A DNA stretch of 53,140 nucleotides from Mucilaginibacter sp. (GTDB lineage Bacteria > Bacteroidota > Bacteroidia > Sphingobacteriales > Sphingobacteriaceae). The notes under the pieces were generated by a model. The model was not told the origin of the DNA, did not search any database, and saw only the letters and a list, made by a program, of their open reading frames with translations. The position numbers and the translations under genes were made by a program. Below are positions 25,805-34,843 of the stretch, piece by piece. Within the stretch, counting starts at the first letter, position 1. Every line of letters begins with the position of its first letter. The DNA is taken from the NCBI GenBank assembly GCA_025352225.1, contig JANXTT010000034.1:1-53140 (forward strand), given 5' to 3'.

Positions 25805-27052
25805 TTACCTCACCTGCCCATCACCCCGTACAAACCATTTTTCGGTTACCAACTTTTCAAGGGCGAAGGGGCCGCGGGCATGTAATTTCTGTGTAGATAT
25901 TCCAATTTCGGCACCTAAACCAAATACGCCGCCATCGGTAAAACGGGTAGAAGCATTTACATATACCGCCGCCGCGTCAACCTCGTTCAAAAAACGTTCA
26001 GCAATAACGGTATCTTCAGAAACAATAGCCTCAGAGTGTTTAGATGAGTATTGACTGATATGCTCCAGGGCTTCATCTGCATTTTCTACCACCTTAACTG
26101 AGCATTTAAAATCCAAAAACTCCCGTCCAAAATCGTCACGTTTAGCTTCTTTTAAATATGGGTATTGCAGCTCCTTTAAAATATCATGACTCTCCTCATC
26201 TGCAAAAATTTCGACTTTATATTTCAGTAAGCCCGGTGCTGCAAGCGTTAACAATTGTTTAGCAACTTGGCGATCAACCAAAATAGTATCCAAAGCATTA
26301 CAAACCGATGGCCGCGAAACTTTGGCGTTAACTACAATAGCGGCAGCTTTTTCAAGGTCAGCAGTCTTTTCAACATAAGTATGGCAAACACCCGCCCCTG
26401 TTTCAATAACAGGCACTTTGGAGTTTTCGCGTACGAGGTCAATTAATTGCTGCGAGCCGCGCGGAATAATAATATCAATATATTTTACCGCCGACAGCAT
26501 TTCGTTGATGTACTTACGGTCGGTTGGTAACAAGGTAACGATGGCTTCCGGCAAGCCGAACTCCTTTAAAACATTATGGATCAGGTTAATCAAACAGATG
26601 TTGGTATATAGGGCGTCGCTGCCGCCACGTAACACACATACATTGCCCGAGCGGATGCAGAGCGCTGCCACATCAATAGTAACATTAGGCCGTGATTCGT
26701 AGATAATACCAACAACGCCAAGGGCTACTGTTTTTTTCTGAATAGACATGCCATTAGCAGTTGTACTCTCCAACAACAATACACCTGTAGGATCGGGCAA
26801 GGCTGCAACATCGTTTATGCTGGTAGACAGATCTTTAATACGGGTTTCATTAAGTAATAATCTATCTTTTTTGGGGTCAGTATCAGGCATACGGTCAAGG
26901 TCTTTTTTATTTTCCTCAATAATTGCCGGTATGTTTTCGGCAATAACAGCCGACAAGCGGTGCAGCAGGTCTTTTTTCTGCTGATCATTAAGTGCCTTAA
27001 TAAAAGTTGATGCCTTATAGGCCTGATATAGTAATGGTTGGATAGATTCCAT
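25805..27052 (-). CDS. proA: gamma-glutamyl phosphate reductase
   Basis: ProA reduces gamma-glutamyl phosphate to glutamate semialdehyde with NADPH in proline synthesis. It is full length at 415 residues with an aldehyde dehydrogenase fold: YESRPNVTIDVAALCIRSGN, then the catalytic Cys in SRPSVCNALDTILV. The C-terminal stretch is ASTRFTDGGVFGLGAEIGIS, followed by HARGPFALEKL. It lies 13 bp after proB and is clearly co-transcribed. proC is not in the window. Confidence 0.96.
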   Translation of the reverse strand: MESIQPLLYQAYKASTFIKALNDQQKKDLLHRLSAVIAENIPAIIEENKKDLDRMPDTDPKKDRLLLNETRIKDLSTSINDVAALPDPTGVLLLESTTANGMSIQKKTVALGVVGIIYESRPNVTIDVAALCIRSGNVCVLRGGSDALYTNICLINLIHNVLKEFGLPEAIVTLLPTDRKYINEMLSAVKYIDIIIPRGSQQLIDLVRENSKVPVIETGAGVCHTYVEKTADLEKAAAIVVNAKVSRPSVCNALDTILVDRQVAKQLLTLAAPGLLKYKVEIFADEESHDILKELQYPYLKEAKRDDFGREFLDFKCSVKVVENADEALEHISQYSSKHSEAIVSEDTVIAERFLNEVDAAAVYVNASTRFTDGGVFGLGAEIGISTQKLHARGPFALEKLVTEKWFVRGDGQVR

Positions 27053-27065
27053 AATGCAAAACTAA

Positions 27066-28100
27066 TTATAATAAAACGATATCATCCGCATTGGCGATAG
27101 TTAGTTTTTGTGTTTTTAGGTTCCCTGCTATCTCTTCCGACGAAATTTTAGACCGTCCTACAGCTATGATTAGGTTTTCTTCATCTAAGATTTCAAAAAC
27201 CTCCCCTTGCTCAAATTTATCAATAACAGATGTTACACCTACAGCCAAAAGGCTATGTCCGTTTTGTAAAGCCTTATATGCACCGGCGTCAATGCGCAAA
27301 CTACCGGTTACCAGGCTACCGCTGGCCAACCATTTTTTACGGGCCGGTATTGAACACTTTTGTGGATGGCATACGGTACCTGTTTGTTCTTTAATAGCAT
27401 TCAATATGCCATCTTCGGTACGGATACCAAAAATAACTACCTTAATGCCCATACGGGTAGCCAAACGCGCAAAGGTTAATTTAGATATCATTCCGCCTAA
27501 GCCCAGGGCCGATTTTTCTTTATTAGCCAATGCCAACGCCTGTTTATCAATTATAGGTATATTAGCAATTACTTTACCATTAGCATCTAAAACGCCTGGT
27601 ACAGAGGTACTAAAGAGCAGTACAGACGCTCCAAAACCAACAGCTATCAATGTAGCCAGTTCATCATTGTCAGAAAACTTGAGTTCAAGGCTACTCACTA
27701 CATCGTTCTCATTAGCAATGGGGATGATGTTACTACTCCAAAGTTCTTCGTACGTTTTTTTGAGTTGTAAAAACTGGTTACGATTTGAAAAGTGCTGCCG
27801 TTCGCATAAGCTTTGGGCTATAAATATGCCATGCTCTGCAAAATAACGCGCATACTTATTCAGCAATATTGGGTTGCCTATAGCAGCGGCGGCTTTACGC
27901 TCGCTAATAGTAGCCGAGTAATTATTGATATACTTTTTACCCGCGGCAACCGCGCCTGATGATACCATAACAATATGATAATCATTATGTATAGTAGCAA
28001 TCTGCCTGGCAATATCTGCAAGAACTGTTTCGTCCAGATCCCCATTTTTATGGGTTATAGATGCTGATCCGAATTTAATAACGAGTATAGGTTTTGTCAA
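27066..28100 (-). CDS. proB: glutamate 5-kinase with PUA domain
   Basis: ProB phosphorylates glutamate to gamma-glutamyl phosphate, the feedback-controlled entry to proline. An amino acid kinase domain (about 1-245) starts VIKFGSASITHK and includes VSSGAVAAGKKYI and NENDVVSSLELKFSDNDELATLIA (cited in part). A C-terminal PUA domain (about 255-335) begins with RKKWLASGSLVTGSL. The start codon is TTG at 28100; the kinase signature begins six residues in and no ATG fits. It is first in the proB-proA operon, with a -7 match just upstream. Confidence 0.95.
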   Translation of the reverse strand: MTKPILVIKFGSASITHKNGDLDETVLADIARQIATIHNDYHIVMVSSGAVAAGKKYINNYSATISERKAAAAIGNPILLNKYARYFAEHGIFIAQSLCERQHFSNRNQFLQLKKTYEELWSSNIIPIANENDVVSSLELKFSDNDELATLIAVGFGASVLLFSTSVPGVLDANGKVIANIPIIDKQALALANKEKSALGLGGMISKLTFARLATRMGIKVVIFGIRTEDGILNAIKEQTGTVCHPQKCSIPARKKWLASGSLVTGSLRIDAGAYKALQNGHSLLAVGVTSVIDKFEQGEVFEILDEENLIIAVGRSKISSEEIAGNLKTQKLTIANADDIVLL

Positions 28101-28116
28101 TGTTTTATAAAAAGTT

Positions 28117-28124
28117 CAAATTTA
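28117..28124 (-). promoter_or_regulatory. putative -7 element for proBA
   Basis: TAAATTTG on the minus strand fits TAnnTTTG, 16 nt before the proB start. A TTTG lies only 11 bp upstream of it, too close for a -33 element, so support is partial. The 5' UTR would be about ten bases. Confidence 0.4.
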
Positions 28125-28170
28125 TTAAAACCCGGCAAAAAATCAGCCTCTTTACTAACATAATAATTAA

Positions 28171-28469
28171 ACATGGGTATTTTATATAGTATCAAGTAGT
28201 TAGTATCAAGTAGCTAGTATTTTTTTTAGAGGACATGGGTATTTGTGGGTATTTTTAAAATAGTATCAAGTAGTTAGTATTTTTTAAAAAGGGAACATGG
28301 GTAAAAATGGGTGTTTTTAAAATAGTATCAAGTATGTTTTCCAAAGTCTAGCTACTTGATACTTGATACTCAAAATGGTGGAACATGGGTAAATGTGGGT
28401 ATGCAAAAAAAATGTTTTCTCTCTTCCAAGCCTAACTACTTGATACTTGATACTAGCTACTTGATACTC
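28171..28469. repeat. intergenic repeat array, about 62-bp unit, with inverted copies
   Basis: The gene-free stretch 28101-28559 holds four copies of ACATGGGTA (28171, 28233, 28295, 28383; spacing 62, 62 and 88), each followed by a second GGGT word. AGTATCAAGTAG occurs at 28188, 28202 and 28262, with a shortened copy at 28324. The reverse complement CTACTTGATACT occurs at 28352, 28436 and 28457. The longest perfect inverted pairs are 17 nt (28202-28218 with 28452-28468) and 16 nt (28188-28203 with 28432-28447). No ORF, CRISPR spacer pattern or transposase is present. It lies between two minus-strand genes. Confidence 0.85.
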
Positions 28470-28559
28470 ACTACCTCCTAGTGTTTCCTAAATATAGTGA
28501 AAAAGTATCACATTATTAAGACAAGGTTTGCCAATTTACCACCTTCTTGCTACATCAAT

Positions 28560-31295
28560 TTAATCATCATCTTTCTTTCCGGGATAATTGCGTTTACCTT
28601 TTGCAGAAAACCATAACATCCTGTTTAACAGATCGTCATTGCCACCATCTATATGATTATAAGCCGGCAACATAGAAACTTTAGCATAGTATAATGCCGC
28701 GCCTTTTAATTTAGAAAGCGGCTGATTCAATTCATCCAGTTGAATACGGTTTGGCAAATGGGTATAACTATAGGCATCTGGTTTTTTACTAAAACAGTCA
28801 AACATAGGCAAAGCGGTAGCATCAATGGTGTTCATAGGCGGGATGCCTAAAATTTGCTCAATGGTGCGTACAATACACGTTTGGTTATAATTAGTATGCA
28901 CTTTTGTTTGCAAACGGGAATAAGCACTAATTACATTACCTGTAGTTCGGTATGCCGAAATATGATCCCATCCATCCTGAGCATCGTCTTCGGTTACAAA
29001 TATCACGGTTGAATTATAAAAACGGCTATGAGTAACAGCTTCTACAATTCGCCCCAGGGCCAGGTCATTATCAGCAACCATTGCTCTTGGGGTTGGTAAA
29101 CCGGGTTTTAACCCACCTGTATGATCGGCAGGCAAAGCCATTACCATCAATTGCGGCCATTGGTCGCCGGGTTTAGCCTCATACTCTTTTAATTCCTTAA
29201 TAAAGGCATCAGCTCTTATCTGGTCATTAATAACATGGGTGTCATAACCTGGGTATGTTGCCGATAAAACAGGCCTTACACGGGCTATGGTGGTGTAATT
29301 AGTAAATAAAAAAGGCTTATTCTCTTTATACAGCTGGTAAATATTGGCCCAGCTTAATTTGCTGTCAAAATGAGGCGTGGCAGTTTCGCCATACACCCGT
29401 ACATTTTTACCATGATCTAAAGCATTGTTCCATATAAAACCTTCTTTATCATAAACCATAGCATCGGTTTGCGTATGCGGATAGCTGCGGAACCAGGCGC
29501 GCACGTTCTTCTCTACATAATCATTCACCATCCCAGCGTCGGTCCATTGGTGACCCTCAGCAGATGATTTTCCCGACGCGTAATAATTGTCCATCAAGAT
29601 AAAATCCCTGGCTAACTGGTGTTGATTCGGTGTAACGCTATCTCCATAAATACATAAGTCTTTACTGCCATTTCCATTGGGCATATCACCCAAAACCTGA
29701 TCGTAAGTGCGGTTTTCCTTAATGATATAAATCACATGGTTAAAAACCGAAGGTTCTCCTATTCTTTCCGGAACGGGTTGCGGGGCTATGTTTTTACGGG
29801 GTAACCGCCTGGTAAGGTCAGACCTGAAAAGCAAGTTCAGGTTTTTTACATGGTCAGTAAAAGCTTGTACATCTGATCCGCGAGGCAAAGCTATAATAGA
29901 TACTGTTGCTTCCTGATGATGGCTGTTAAAAGCTTCAACCTTAGGTACATCATGTGTTTTTTTTAGTTTATTTGCAGGTTGATCAATTATTCTGTTACTG
30001 TTCACCTTGGCACCCTCGCCCTCCAGGTTGGCCACGTAAATATTGGCACCATCAGTTACTAAACCTGCCGGGTAAGCTCCGGTGGGAATAAAGCCTGTAA
30101 TAACGCTTTCGTCTTTACCATTTGTTGCAGCATTTTTACCTAAACGAATAACAGCCACCGCGTTATCCAAACCATTAGATACATATAGCATGGTGCCTTT
30201 CGGACTAATAGCTAACCCGTTTGGCGAATCGCCTATAAATCCTTTATCCCCAACATCTAGTTTCACACTTATGGAATCTATTGTTTTAAGCGATTGGGTA
30301 TTAATAACATATACATTGTCGCTATTGCCATTAGCTACATATACAAATTGCCTGTCGGGACTGGCAATAATAGCATTAGGATGTAAGCCAACTGGTATTT
30401 CCCGAATAAATTTCCCCGTCCGGGTATCAATCACAGATACAGTACCCTGACTGATTGCACCAGTACGATGATTAGTGAAGGCATGGCCGTAAGGCACTCC
30501 CGCTGTTTCCCTGCTTATGGTATCTGCCGGTACAACACCGCCCCAATTGGTTATAAAAGCCTGATTATTTACTATGCTCAACCCATATGGTGCCACACCA
30601 GTTTGCGCCGTCCATTTTACTTTACCATCGTTTAAATTAACCTTTAAAAACTGGTTATTGCCATTAAGCACTACATACAGATAGTCAATACCATTTTCTT
30701 GATTTACTGCTAACTCATTTGGCAACGCCAGCGGCGAATCACCTTCGGGTTTAAACTGTATTTGCTTTTTATAAAAAATGTGCTCCCCATCCCATTCTAC
30801 CATCATCACACACGATTCATTGGCTTTTGCCGCGCTCCATAAAATATAGGTTTTGCCATATCTTTGCATCACCTGTATGCCCGAGTAGGTACTCATATAA
30901 CCCTTAAAACGTTTTTCGTCATTAAAACTCCAACTTTGCAGTAAGGCTGAGTTCTTAGTATCTATAAAGGTTATACCATATCGGTCTTCAACAACCAGTA
31001 CATTCTGGCCCGGAATAAGTTTACAATCTAAACTATGATTTTCGTATTTCGTGTCTCCAAAATAAACAGTATTACCAACGGGGTTAACTATGCGGTTATA
31101 AGGCATTATCAGCGGTGCCGCTTTGTTAATTAAGGTGCTGTCATCATAACCAACATGATAATCATTTTGATTACCCGAGGCCGAACTTTTTACACCAGGT
31201 AAACTGTGGCAGGCACCAAAAAGTACAACTGCCGATAGCATTAAAATAAAGACCCTGTTGCTCATAATAGAAGATTTGTATCGGTTAAAATTCAT
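28560..31295 (-). CDS. lipoprotein: YncE-like beta-propeller fused to phosphoesterase (PF04185 type)
   Basis: The 911 residues start with a lipoprotein signal (SAVVLFGAC, Cys at about 29). The N-terminal half (about 60-430) is a YncE-like propeller with repeated blades such as VSVIDTRTGKFIREIPVG, FVYVANGNSDNVYVINTQ and LYVSNGLDNAVAVIRLG. The C-terminal half (about 510-860) is a phosphoesterase/alkaline phosphatase-superfamily domain: VIYIIKENRTYDQVLGDM, DNYYASGKSSAEGHQW, then VIFVTEDDAQDGWDHISAYR near the metal-binding end. It is probably an envelope phosphohydrolase with unknown substrate. A second ATG at 31265 gives a more typical signal peptide and is a serious alternative start. It overlaps the upstream phospholipase-like gene by 11 bp. 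Confidence 0.87.
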   Translation of the reverse strand: MNFNRYKSSIMSNRVFILMLSAVVLFGACHSLPGVKSSASGNQNDYHVGYDDSTLINKAAPLIMPYNRIVNPVGNTVYFGDTKYENHSLDCKLIPGQNVLVVEDRYGITFIDTKNSALLQSWSFNDEKRFKGYMSTYSGIQVMQRYGKTYILWSAAKANESCVMMVEWDGEHIFYKKQIQFKPEGDSPLALPNELAVNQENGIDYLYVVLNGNNQFLKVNLNDGKVKWTAQTGVAPYGLSIVNNQAFITNWGGVVPADTISRETAGVPYGHAFTNHRTGAISQGTVSVIDTRTGKFIREIPVGLHPNAIIASPDRQFVYVANGNSDNVYVINTQSLKTIDSISVKLDVGDKGFIGDSPNGLAISPKGTMLYVSNGLDNAVAVIRLGKNAATNGKDESVITGFIPTGAYPAGLVTDGANIYVANLEGEGAKVNSNRIIDQPANKLKKTHDVPKVEAFNSHHQEATVSIIALPRGSDVQAFTDHVKNLNLLFRSDLTRRLPRKNIAPQPVPERIGEPSVFNHVIYIIKENRTYDQVLGDMPNGNGSKDLCIYGDSVTPNQHQLARDFILMDNYYASGKSSAEGHQWTDAGMVNDYVEKNVRAWFRSYPHTQTDAMVYDKEGFIWNNALDHGKNVRVYGETATPHFDSKLSWANIYQLYKENKPFLFTNYTTIARVRPVLSATYPGYDTHVINDQIRADAFIKELKEYEAKPGDQWPQLMVMALPADHTGGLKPGLPTPRAMVADNDLALGRIVEAVTHSRFYNSTVIFVTEDDAQDGWDHISAYRTTGNVISAYSRLQTKVHTNYNQTCIVRTIEQILGIPPMNTIDATALPMFDCFSKKPDAYSYTHLPNRIQLDELNQPLSKLKGAALYYAKVSMLPAYNHIDGGNDDLLNRMLWFSAKGKRNYPGKKDDD

Positions 31296-32289
31296 TTTCG
31301 CTCTTTATATTAGATAATTTACCTTTTTTATACAAGGTAAGCTCTTGCGATAAGTATTTAGTATTTTGTAAGGTAAGTTCCCGGGTATCCAATTCGCTCA
31401 GGTTTGGTTTACCAGCATTTACCCAGGCCGTGTACCAATAACTCGCGGTAGTTTTAATGGCTCCCCGCAGCTGCCGCTCAACCATACCGTTTAATTGGGC
31501 GTGATAGGCTCTCACATACCGATCGGTATGCACGGGTTCATTGTACATATTGTTTTTTATCTGGCTAAACGCGTCTTTTTCAAAAATCTGATCAGCATCA
31601 AATTTTTTTGTCAGGTCCCTATCTGCTTTTAACAAGGTATCAGCAGCTTTATTAGAGGCGATAACAATACGCCAGGTTTCTTTTTGTACATCATCAACAT
31701 AGGTTGCCTGTCCAACATTGTAATTGTAGCCGTCCCCAAAAATCTCCGGCAAGTGTGATTCAAACATCGAATGTGCGCCTTTATGGTTTGTTAACGTACC
31801 GTTATGGTTAGCAGAGGCATGTAAAGGCATATAAGCGTCGCCAATATAATGACCTAAATCTGCCGCCAAAAACAAAATTTCATTTTTACGCTTATGCTTA
31901 AACGCATCTGTGAGCTTCACCATTACATCTTGTATATACCAGGGCAATTTCCCGTTAACAAAAAAAAAGGCCGAGCTGTATTTTGAATACGCTTGTATTG
32001 ACGATTTTGGTACGCTATCTATATTGCCATAACGCTCCAAATGGATATGGTGCCGGGGAAATTCGGCGGAATCTTTGAGCACATACTTTCTAAGATCGGG
32101 CACATTAGCTTCGGTGGTGATAAAATCAATATGGTTAAAAAAAAATCGTTGCAGAGAACCGGGTAGGGCCATTACTGCAGCATGATTTATATGCTCATGC
32201 CCGTATTTACCCCATGATATAAGGGTAAAAGCCGTCGCGATAATAATAACAAATTTAACCCAATATATTTTTGACCTTTTAATGAGCAT
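31285..32289 (-). CDS. secreted zinc-dependent phospholipase C / S1-P1 nuclease-like protein
   Basis: A signal sequence (about 1-28) ends just before SWGKYGHEHINHAAVMALPG, where Trp and His would be metal ligands as in the phospholipase C/P1 nuclease fold. More ligand candidates follow in HHIHLERYG, LAADLGHYIGDAYMPLHAS and HKGAHSMFESHL. It has 334 residues from the ATG at 32289 (a TTG at 32298 adds three). The metal-site spacing points to a trinuclear zinc hydrolase acting on phosphodiesters; the substrate is not determined. It is the first gene of a two-gene unit with the YncE-phosphoesterase. Confidence 0.83.
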   Translation of the reverse strand: MLIKRSKIYWVKFVIIIATAFTLISWGKYGHEHINHAAVMALPGSLQRFFFNHIDFITTEANVPDLRKYVLKDSAEFPRHHIHLERYGNIDSVPKSSIQAYSKYSSAFFFVNGKLPWYIQDVMVKLTDAFKHKRKNEILFLAADLGHYIGDAYMPLHASANHNGTLTNHKGAHSMFESHLPEIFGDGYNYNVGQATYVDDVQKETWRIVIASNKAADTLLKADRDLTKKFDADQIFEKDAFSQIKNNMYNEPVHTDRYVRAYHAQLNGMVERQLRGAIKTTASYWYTAWVNAGKPNLSELDTRELTLQNTKYLSQELTLYKKGKLSNIKSENEF

Positions 32290-32305
32290 AATTTTCAATA
32301 TTACT

Positions 32306-32313
32306 CAAAAGTA
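32306..32313 (-). promoter_or_regulatory. putative -7 element for the phospholipase/phosphoesterase pair
   Basis: TACTTTTG on the minus strand fits TAnnTTTG, 16 nt before the ATG at 32289. No clear -33 TTG is seen at 19-23 bp. Confidence 0.4.
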
Positions 32314-32385
32314 TATAAAAGCATCCTCTTGCAGATTACCTTATCTTTAATTTACAAAACACAGGCAATAATATAAAAAAGGTAA

Positions 32386-33183
32386 TTATCCTTTTGGGAA
32401 ATGCTTTTGAATTGTGCTTAACAACTCCGCGGTTATTTTACCATTGGTTGCTACAACCTCGCGGGTATTAAACAGGTCTGCTCCGCCCGAAAAATTGGTT
32501 ACCGTCCCACCTGCCTGCCTTACAATAACAATTCCGGCAGCCATATCGTACGAGTTAAGGTTATATTCGTAATAGCCATCAAACCTGCCGCATGCCGTAT
32601 AAGCCAAATCTACCGCCGCAGAACCCAAGCGCCTCAAGCCGTGGCAACCGCGCATTAACTCGGCAAACAGGTCAATAAAAGCCTGCTGTTTTTCAAAGTT
32701 ATAATACGGAAACCCAGTGGCTAGCAAAGTATCTGCAATTTTTAGGCTATTGGTAACTTTTATCTCTTTGCCATTAAGGTATGCCGGCGCGCCCTTCCAA
32801 GCGTAAAAGCATTCGTCCTGGTTAACTTCGTATACTACCCCTAATACAAGTTCATCATATTCCTGCAGGGCAATACTTACGGAGTACACCGGTAAGCCAT
32901 GTATAAAGTTGGTTGTGCCATCCAGCGGATCAATGATCCAGGTATACCGTTCACCTATATTATTCTTAGTTTTCTCTTCGGTAATAAAACCAGCTTCGGG
33001 TATTAGTTTTTCCAGACGGGCAACTATCTGTAATTCAGCCTCTTTGTCCACATATGATACCAAGTCATTTAAACCCTTATGTTCAATGCTATCCGAATTA
33101 AACTTTTTACGCTCCTGGCGGATAAAATCGCCCACTTGTTTTGACAGTGCTATTACTTCTTTGGCTATGGCTTCGAGTTGCAT
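32386..33183 (-). CDS. inositol-1-monophosphatase family protein
   Basis: A Mg-dependent sugar-phosphate phosphatase with 265 residues. Metal site signature: FITEEKTKNN near 67-76, WIIDPLDGTTNFIHGLPVYS near 87-106 and the C-terminal YDMAAGIVIVRQAGG. The N-terminal helix [20 protein letters not shown] matches typical family starts, which supports the ATG at 33183. The family includes SuhB; substrates may be myo-inositol-1-phosphate, or NADP or PAP in related enzymes. Its first 77 nt lie inside the end of the gtrA-like gene in another frame. Confidence 0.92.
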   Translation of the reverse strand: MQLEAIAKEVIALSKQVGDFIRQERKKFNSDSIEHKGLNDLVSYVDKEAELQIVARLEKLIPEAGFITEEKTKNNIGERYTWIIDPLDGTTNFIHGLPVYSVSIALQEYDELVLGVVYEVNQDECFYAWKGAPAYLNGKEIKVTNSLKIADTLLATGFPYYNFEKQQAFIDLFAELMRGCHGLRRLGSAAVDLAYTACGRFDGYYEYNLNSYDMAAGIVIVRQAGGTVTNFSGGADLFNTREVVATNGKITAELLSTIQKHFPKG

Positions 33184-33646
33184 CTTGAGATCTTAATGAT
33201 AGGTTAAACGAAAAGAATTTATGTACAAAAAAACTGGCAAAAAACAAACTTAAAGCAGCCGCGGGCCTGGCTAACGGCGGATACATATTTAAATAATGGA
33301 TCAGCAGTTTCAGAATGGCAAGATTGGCGAAAAAACCTACAACGGCTACTGATGCAAAACGCGTAAACTGCTTGGTTGGCGAAAGTTTTGATTCGGAAAA
33401 AACAAGGTACCTGGTAATTAAAAAATTGATAACCACGCCAATAAAAAACGAGATAGCCAATGCTACAATATCATTAGTTAACCTAATGCCGGCAATGTTG
33501 TAATATTTAGCTGTGAAAACATTATGATACAAAATATAGTAAGCCGTTATATCTGCAATAAAGCCCACCCCGGCAGAGAGCACAAACCTGATAACTTCAT
33601 TTTTAATTGATAAGCGCGCGGTTTTTTGTGTATTGGTTATACTCAT
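33107..33646 (-). CDS. GtrA-family membrane protein
   Basis: A small four-helix membrane protein of the GtrA/DPMS type, thought to help move polyprenyl-linked sugars across the inner membrane. It has 179 residues with membrane segments at about 17-40, 56-78, 92-113 and 122-143. The usual family end HKFFSFN lies at about 145-151. A further 28 hydrophilic residues ([20 protein letters not shown] and on) continue into the suhB-like gene in another frame. The start overlaps the lgt stop by 4 bp (ATGA). Confidence 0.87.
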   Translation of the reverse strand: MSITNTQKTARLSIKNEVIRFVLSAGVGFIADITAYYILYHNVFTAKYYNIAGIRLTNDIVALAISFFIGVVINFLITRYLVFSESKLSPTKQFTRFASVAVVGFFANLAILKLLIHYLNMYPPLARPAAALSLFFASFFVHKFFSFNLSLRSQDATRSHSQRSNSTVKTSGRFYPPGA

Positions 33647-34815
33647 GCCGCATTTACATTGGCCACCCCCCTATTGCGTAAAGCATAAGATATAAGTGCT
33701 ACACCACATATAAATAACACGGCAGATATGAGCTCTGCTTGTGTGAAGGATATCCCGGCAAGGTGATATTTAGTATTTACGCGTATCAATTCAATTAAGA
33801 AACGCTCAATGCCATTTAAAACCAGGTAAATACCGAACATTAAACCCGGTAGCTTAATTTTATGCCTTAAACGCCACAATACCACGAATAAAAGTATACA
33901 AACTACCGATTCATAAAAAGATGTTGGAAAAACAGGTACTTTTAGTTCGTAACAAAACTTACCTACGCAGTTAGTTAATGGATTATCATGATCGGAACCA
34001 TTAACGTTATGCGGAAATTTAAATGCCCACATCCAATCGGGTGCCCAACTCAGCCAATGTGGTTTTGGTGCTGTATTATTAATACCCCAATCCCCATCAC
34101 CGCTCATTTGGCAGCCTATACGGCCCAGGCCATAAGCAAGCATCATACCCGCGCCGCCAATATCAAGCATATGAATAGGTTTAATGCCATTTTTACTACC
34201 TACGTATAATACTGCAGCACCACCGCATATTAAACCACCATAAAATGTTAAACCGCTAAAGCCAATTAGCATACCAACAGGGTCGGCCATAAAGTCGGTC
34301 CAGTTCTCTAAAGCGTTAAATAATTTTGCGCCGGCAAAACCCCATACCGCAGCCCATAATAACATATTACCCATTAACTCGTAAGGGTGTACGGTTACCT
34401 GTACAGGTTTAGGTTCGGGTAATTGGTGTTTCTTTTTTTCGGAATATGCCCAGTAAGCAAATGCCACCGCCAAAATAACACCACCTATTATATTACCCTT
34501 TGCCGATAGCAGAAAACCCTGAGGGTCATCTACCAGTTCGCGGTAATGAAAAGCTGCATTTAATAGTTTAAACCCTATTAAAAATCCAAAAATTCCATTC
34601 AAAACAATTTCCGTCGGAGAGGCGGGCTCGCCTTCAATAACCGTTTTTTTAAAAGGGTGTATATATCCCAATTTTTCTATACGTTTTGCTTCCTGTTCAA
34701 ACGCCCAATAGCCGCCCATAAATGCAATAGCTACAAAAAAGCCAAATGTTTGAATGGGTAAAAGCAGGTGCCAGCCCGTAAAATATTCTATTAATGAGGA
34801 TATGGTAGGAAACAT
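33643..34815 (-). CDS. lgt: prolipoprotein diacylglyceryl transferase
   Basis: Lgt attaches diacylglycerol to the lipobox Cys of prelipoproteins in the inner membrane. The protein has several membrane helices, with the signature [14 protein letters not shown] (a family block with the essential Arg-Ile-Gly) and [12 protein letters not shown] further on. At 390 residues it is longer than the about 290 of E. coli. Extra sequence lies between the first helix and the signature, including a Lys/Glu-rich loop ([16 protein letters not shown]), as in other Bacteroidota. The window encodes several lipoproteins it would process. Confidence 0.92.
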   Translation of the reverse strand: MFPTISSLIEYFTGWHLLLPIQTFGFFVAIAFMGGYWAFEQEAKRIEKLGYIHPFKKTVIEGEPASPTEIVLNGIFGFLIGFKLLNAAFHYRELVDDPQGFLLSAKGNIIGGVILAVAFAYWAYSEKKKHQLPEPKPVQVTVHPYELMGNMLLWAAVWGFAGAKLFNALENWTDFMADPVGMLIGFSGLTFYGGLICGGAAVLYVGSKNGIKPIHMLDIGGAGMMLAYGLGRIGCQMSGDGDWGINNTAPKPHWLSWAPDWMWAFKFPHNVNGSDHDNPLTNCVGKFCYELKVPVFPTSFYESVVCILLFVVLWRLRHKIKLPGLMFGIYLVLNGIERFLIELIRVNTKYHLAGISFTQAELISAVLFICGVALISYALRNRGVANVNAA

Positions 34816-34843
34816 AGGTGATAATTTGGAGCGAATATAAAAA

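Noticed and set aside
27091..27846. 251-codon plus-strand frame opposite proB
   Set aside because: It is an antisense shadow of a conserved kinase; the product is Ser/Leu-rich with no domain signature.
28171..28469. Possible CRISPR array
   Set aside because: Repeat words differ in length and occur in both orientations, there are no unique spacers of even length, and no cas gene is in the window.
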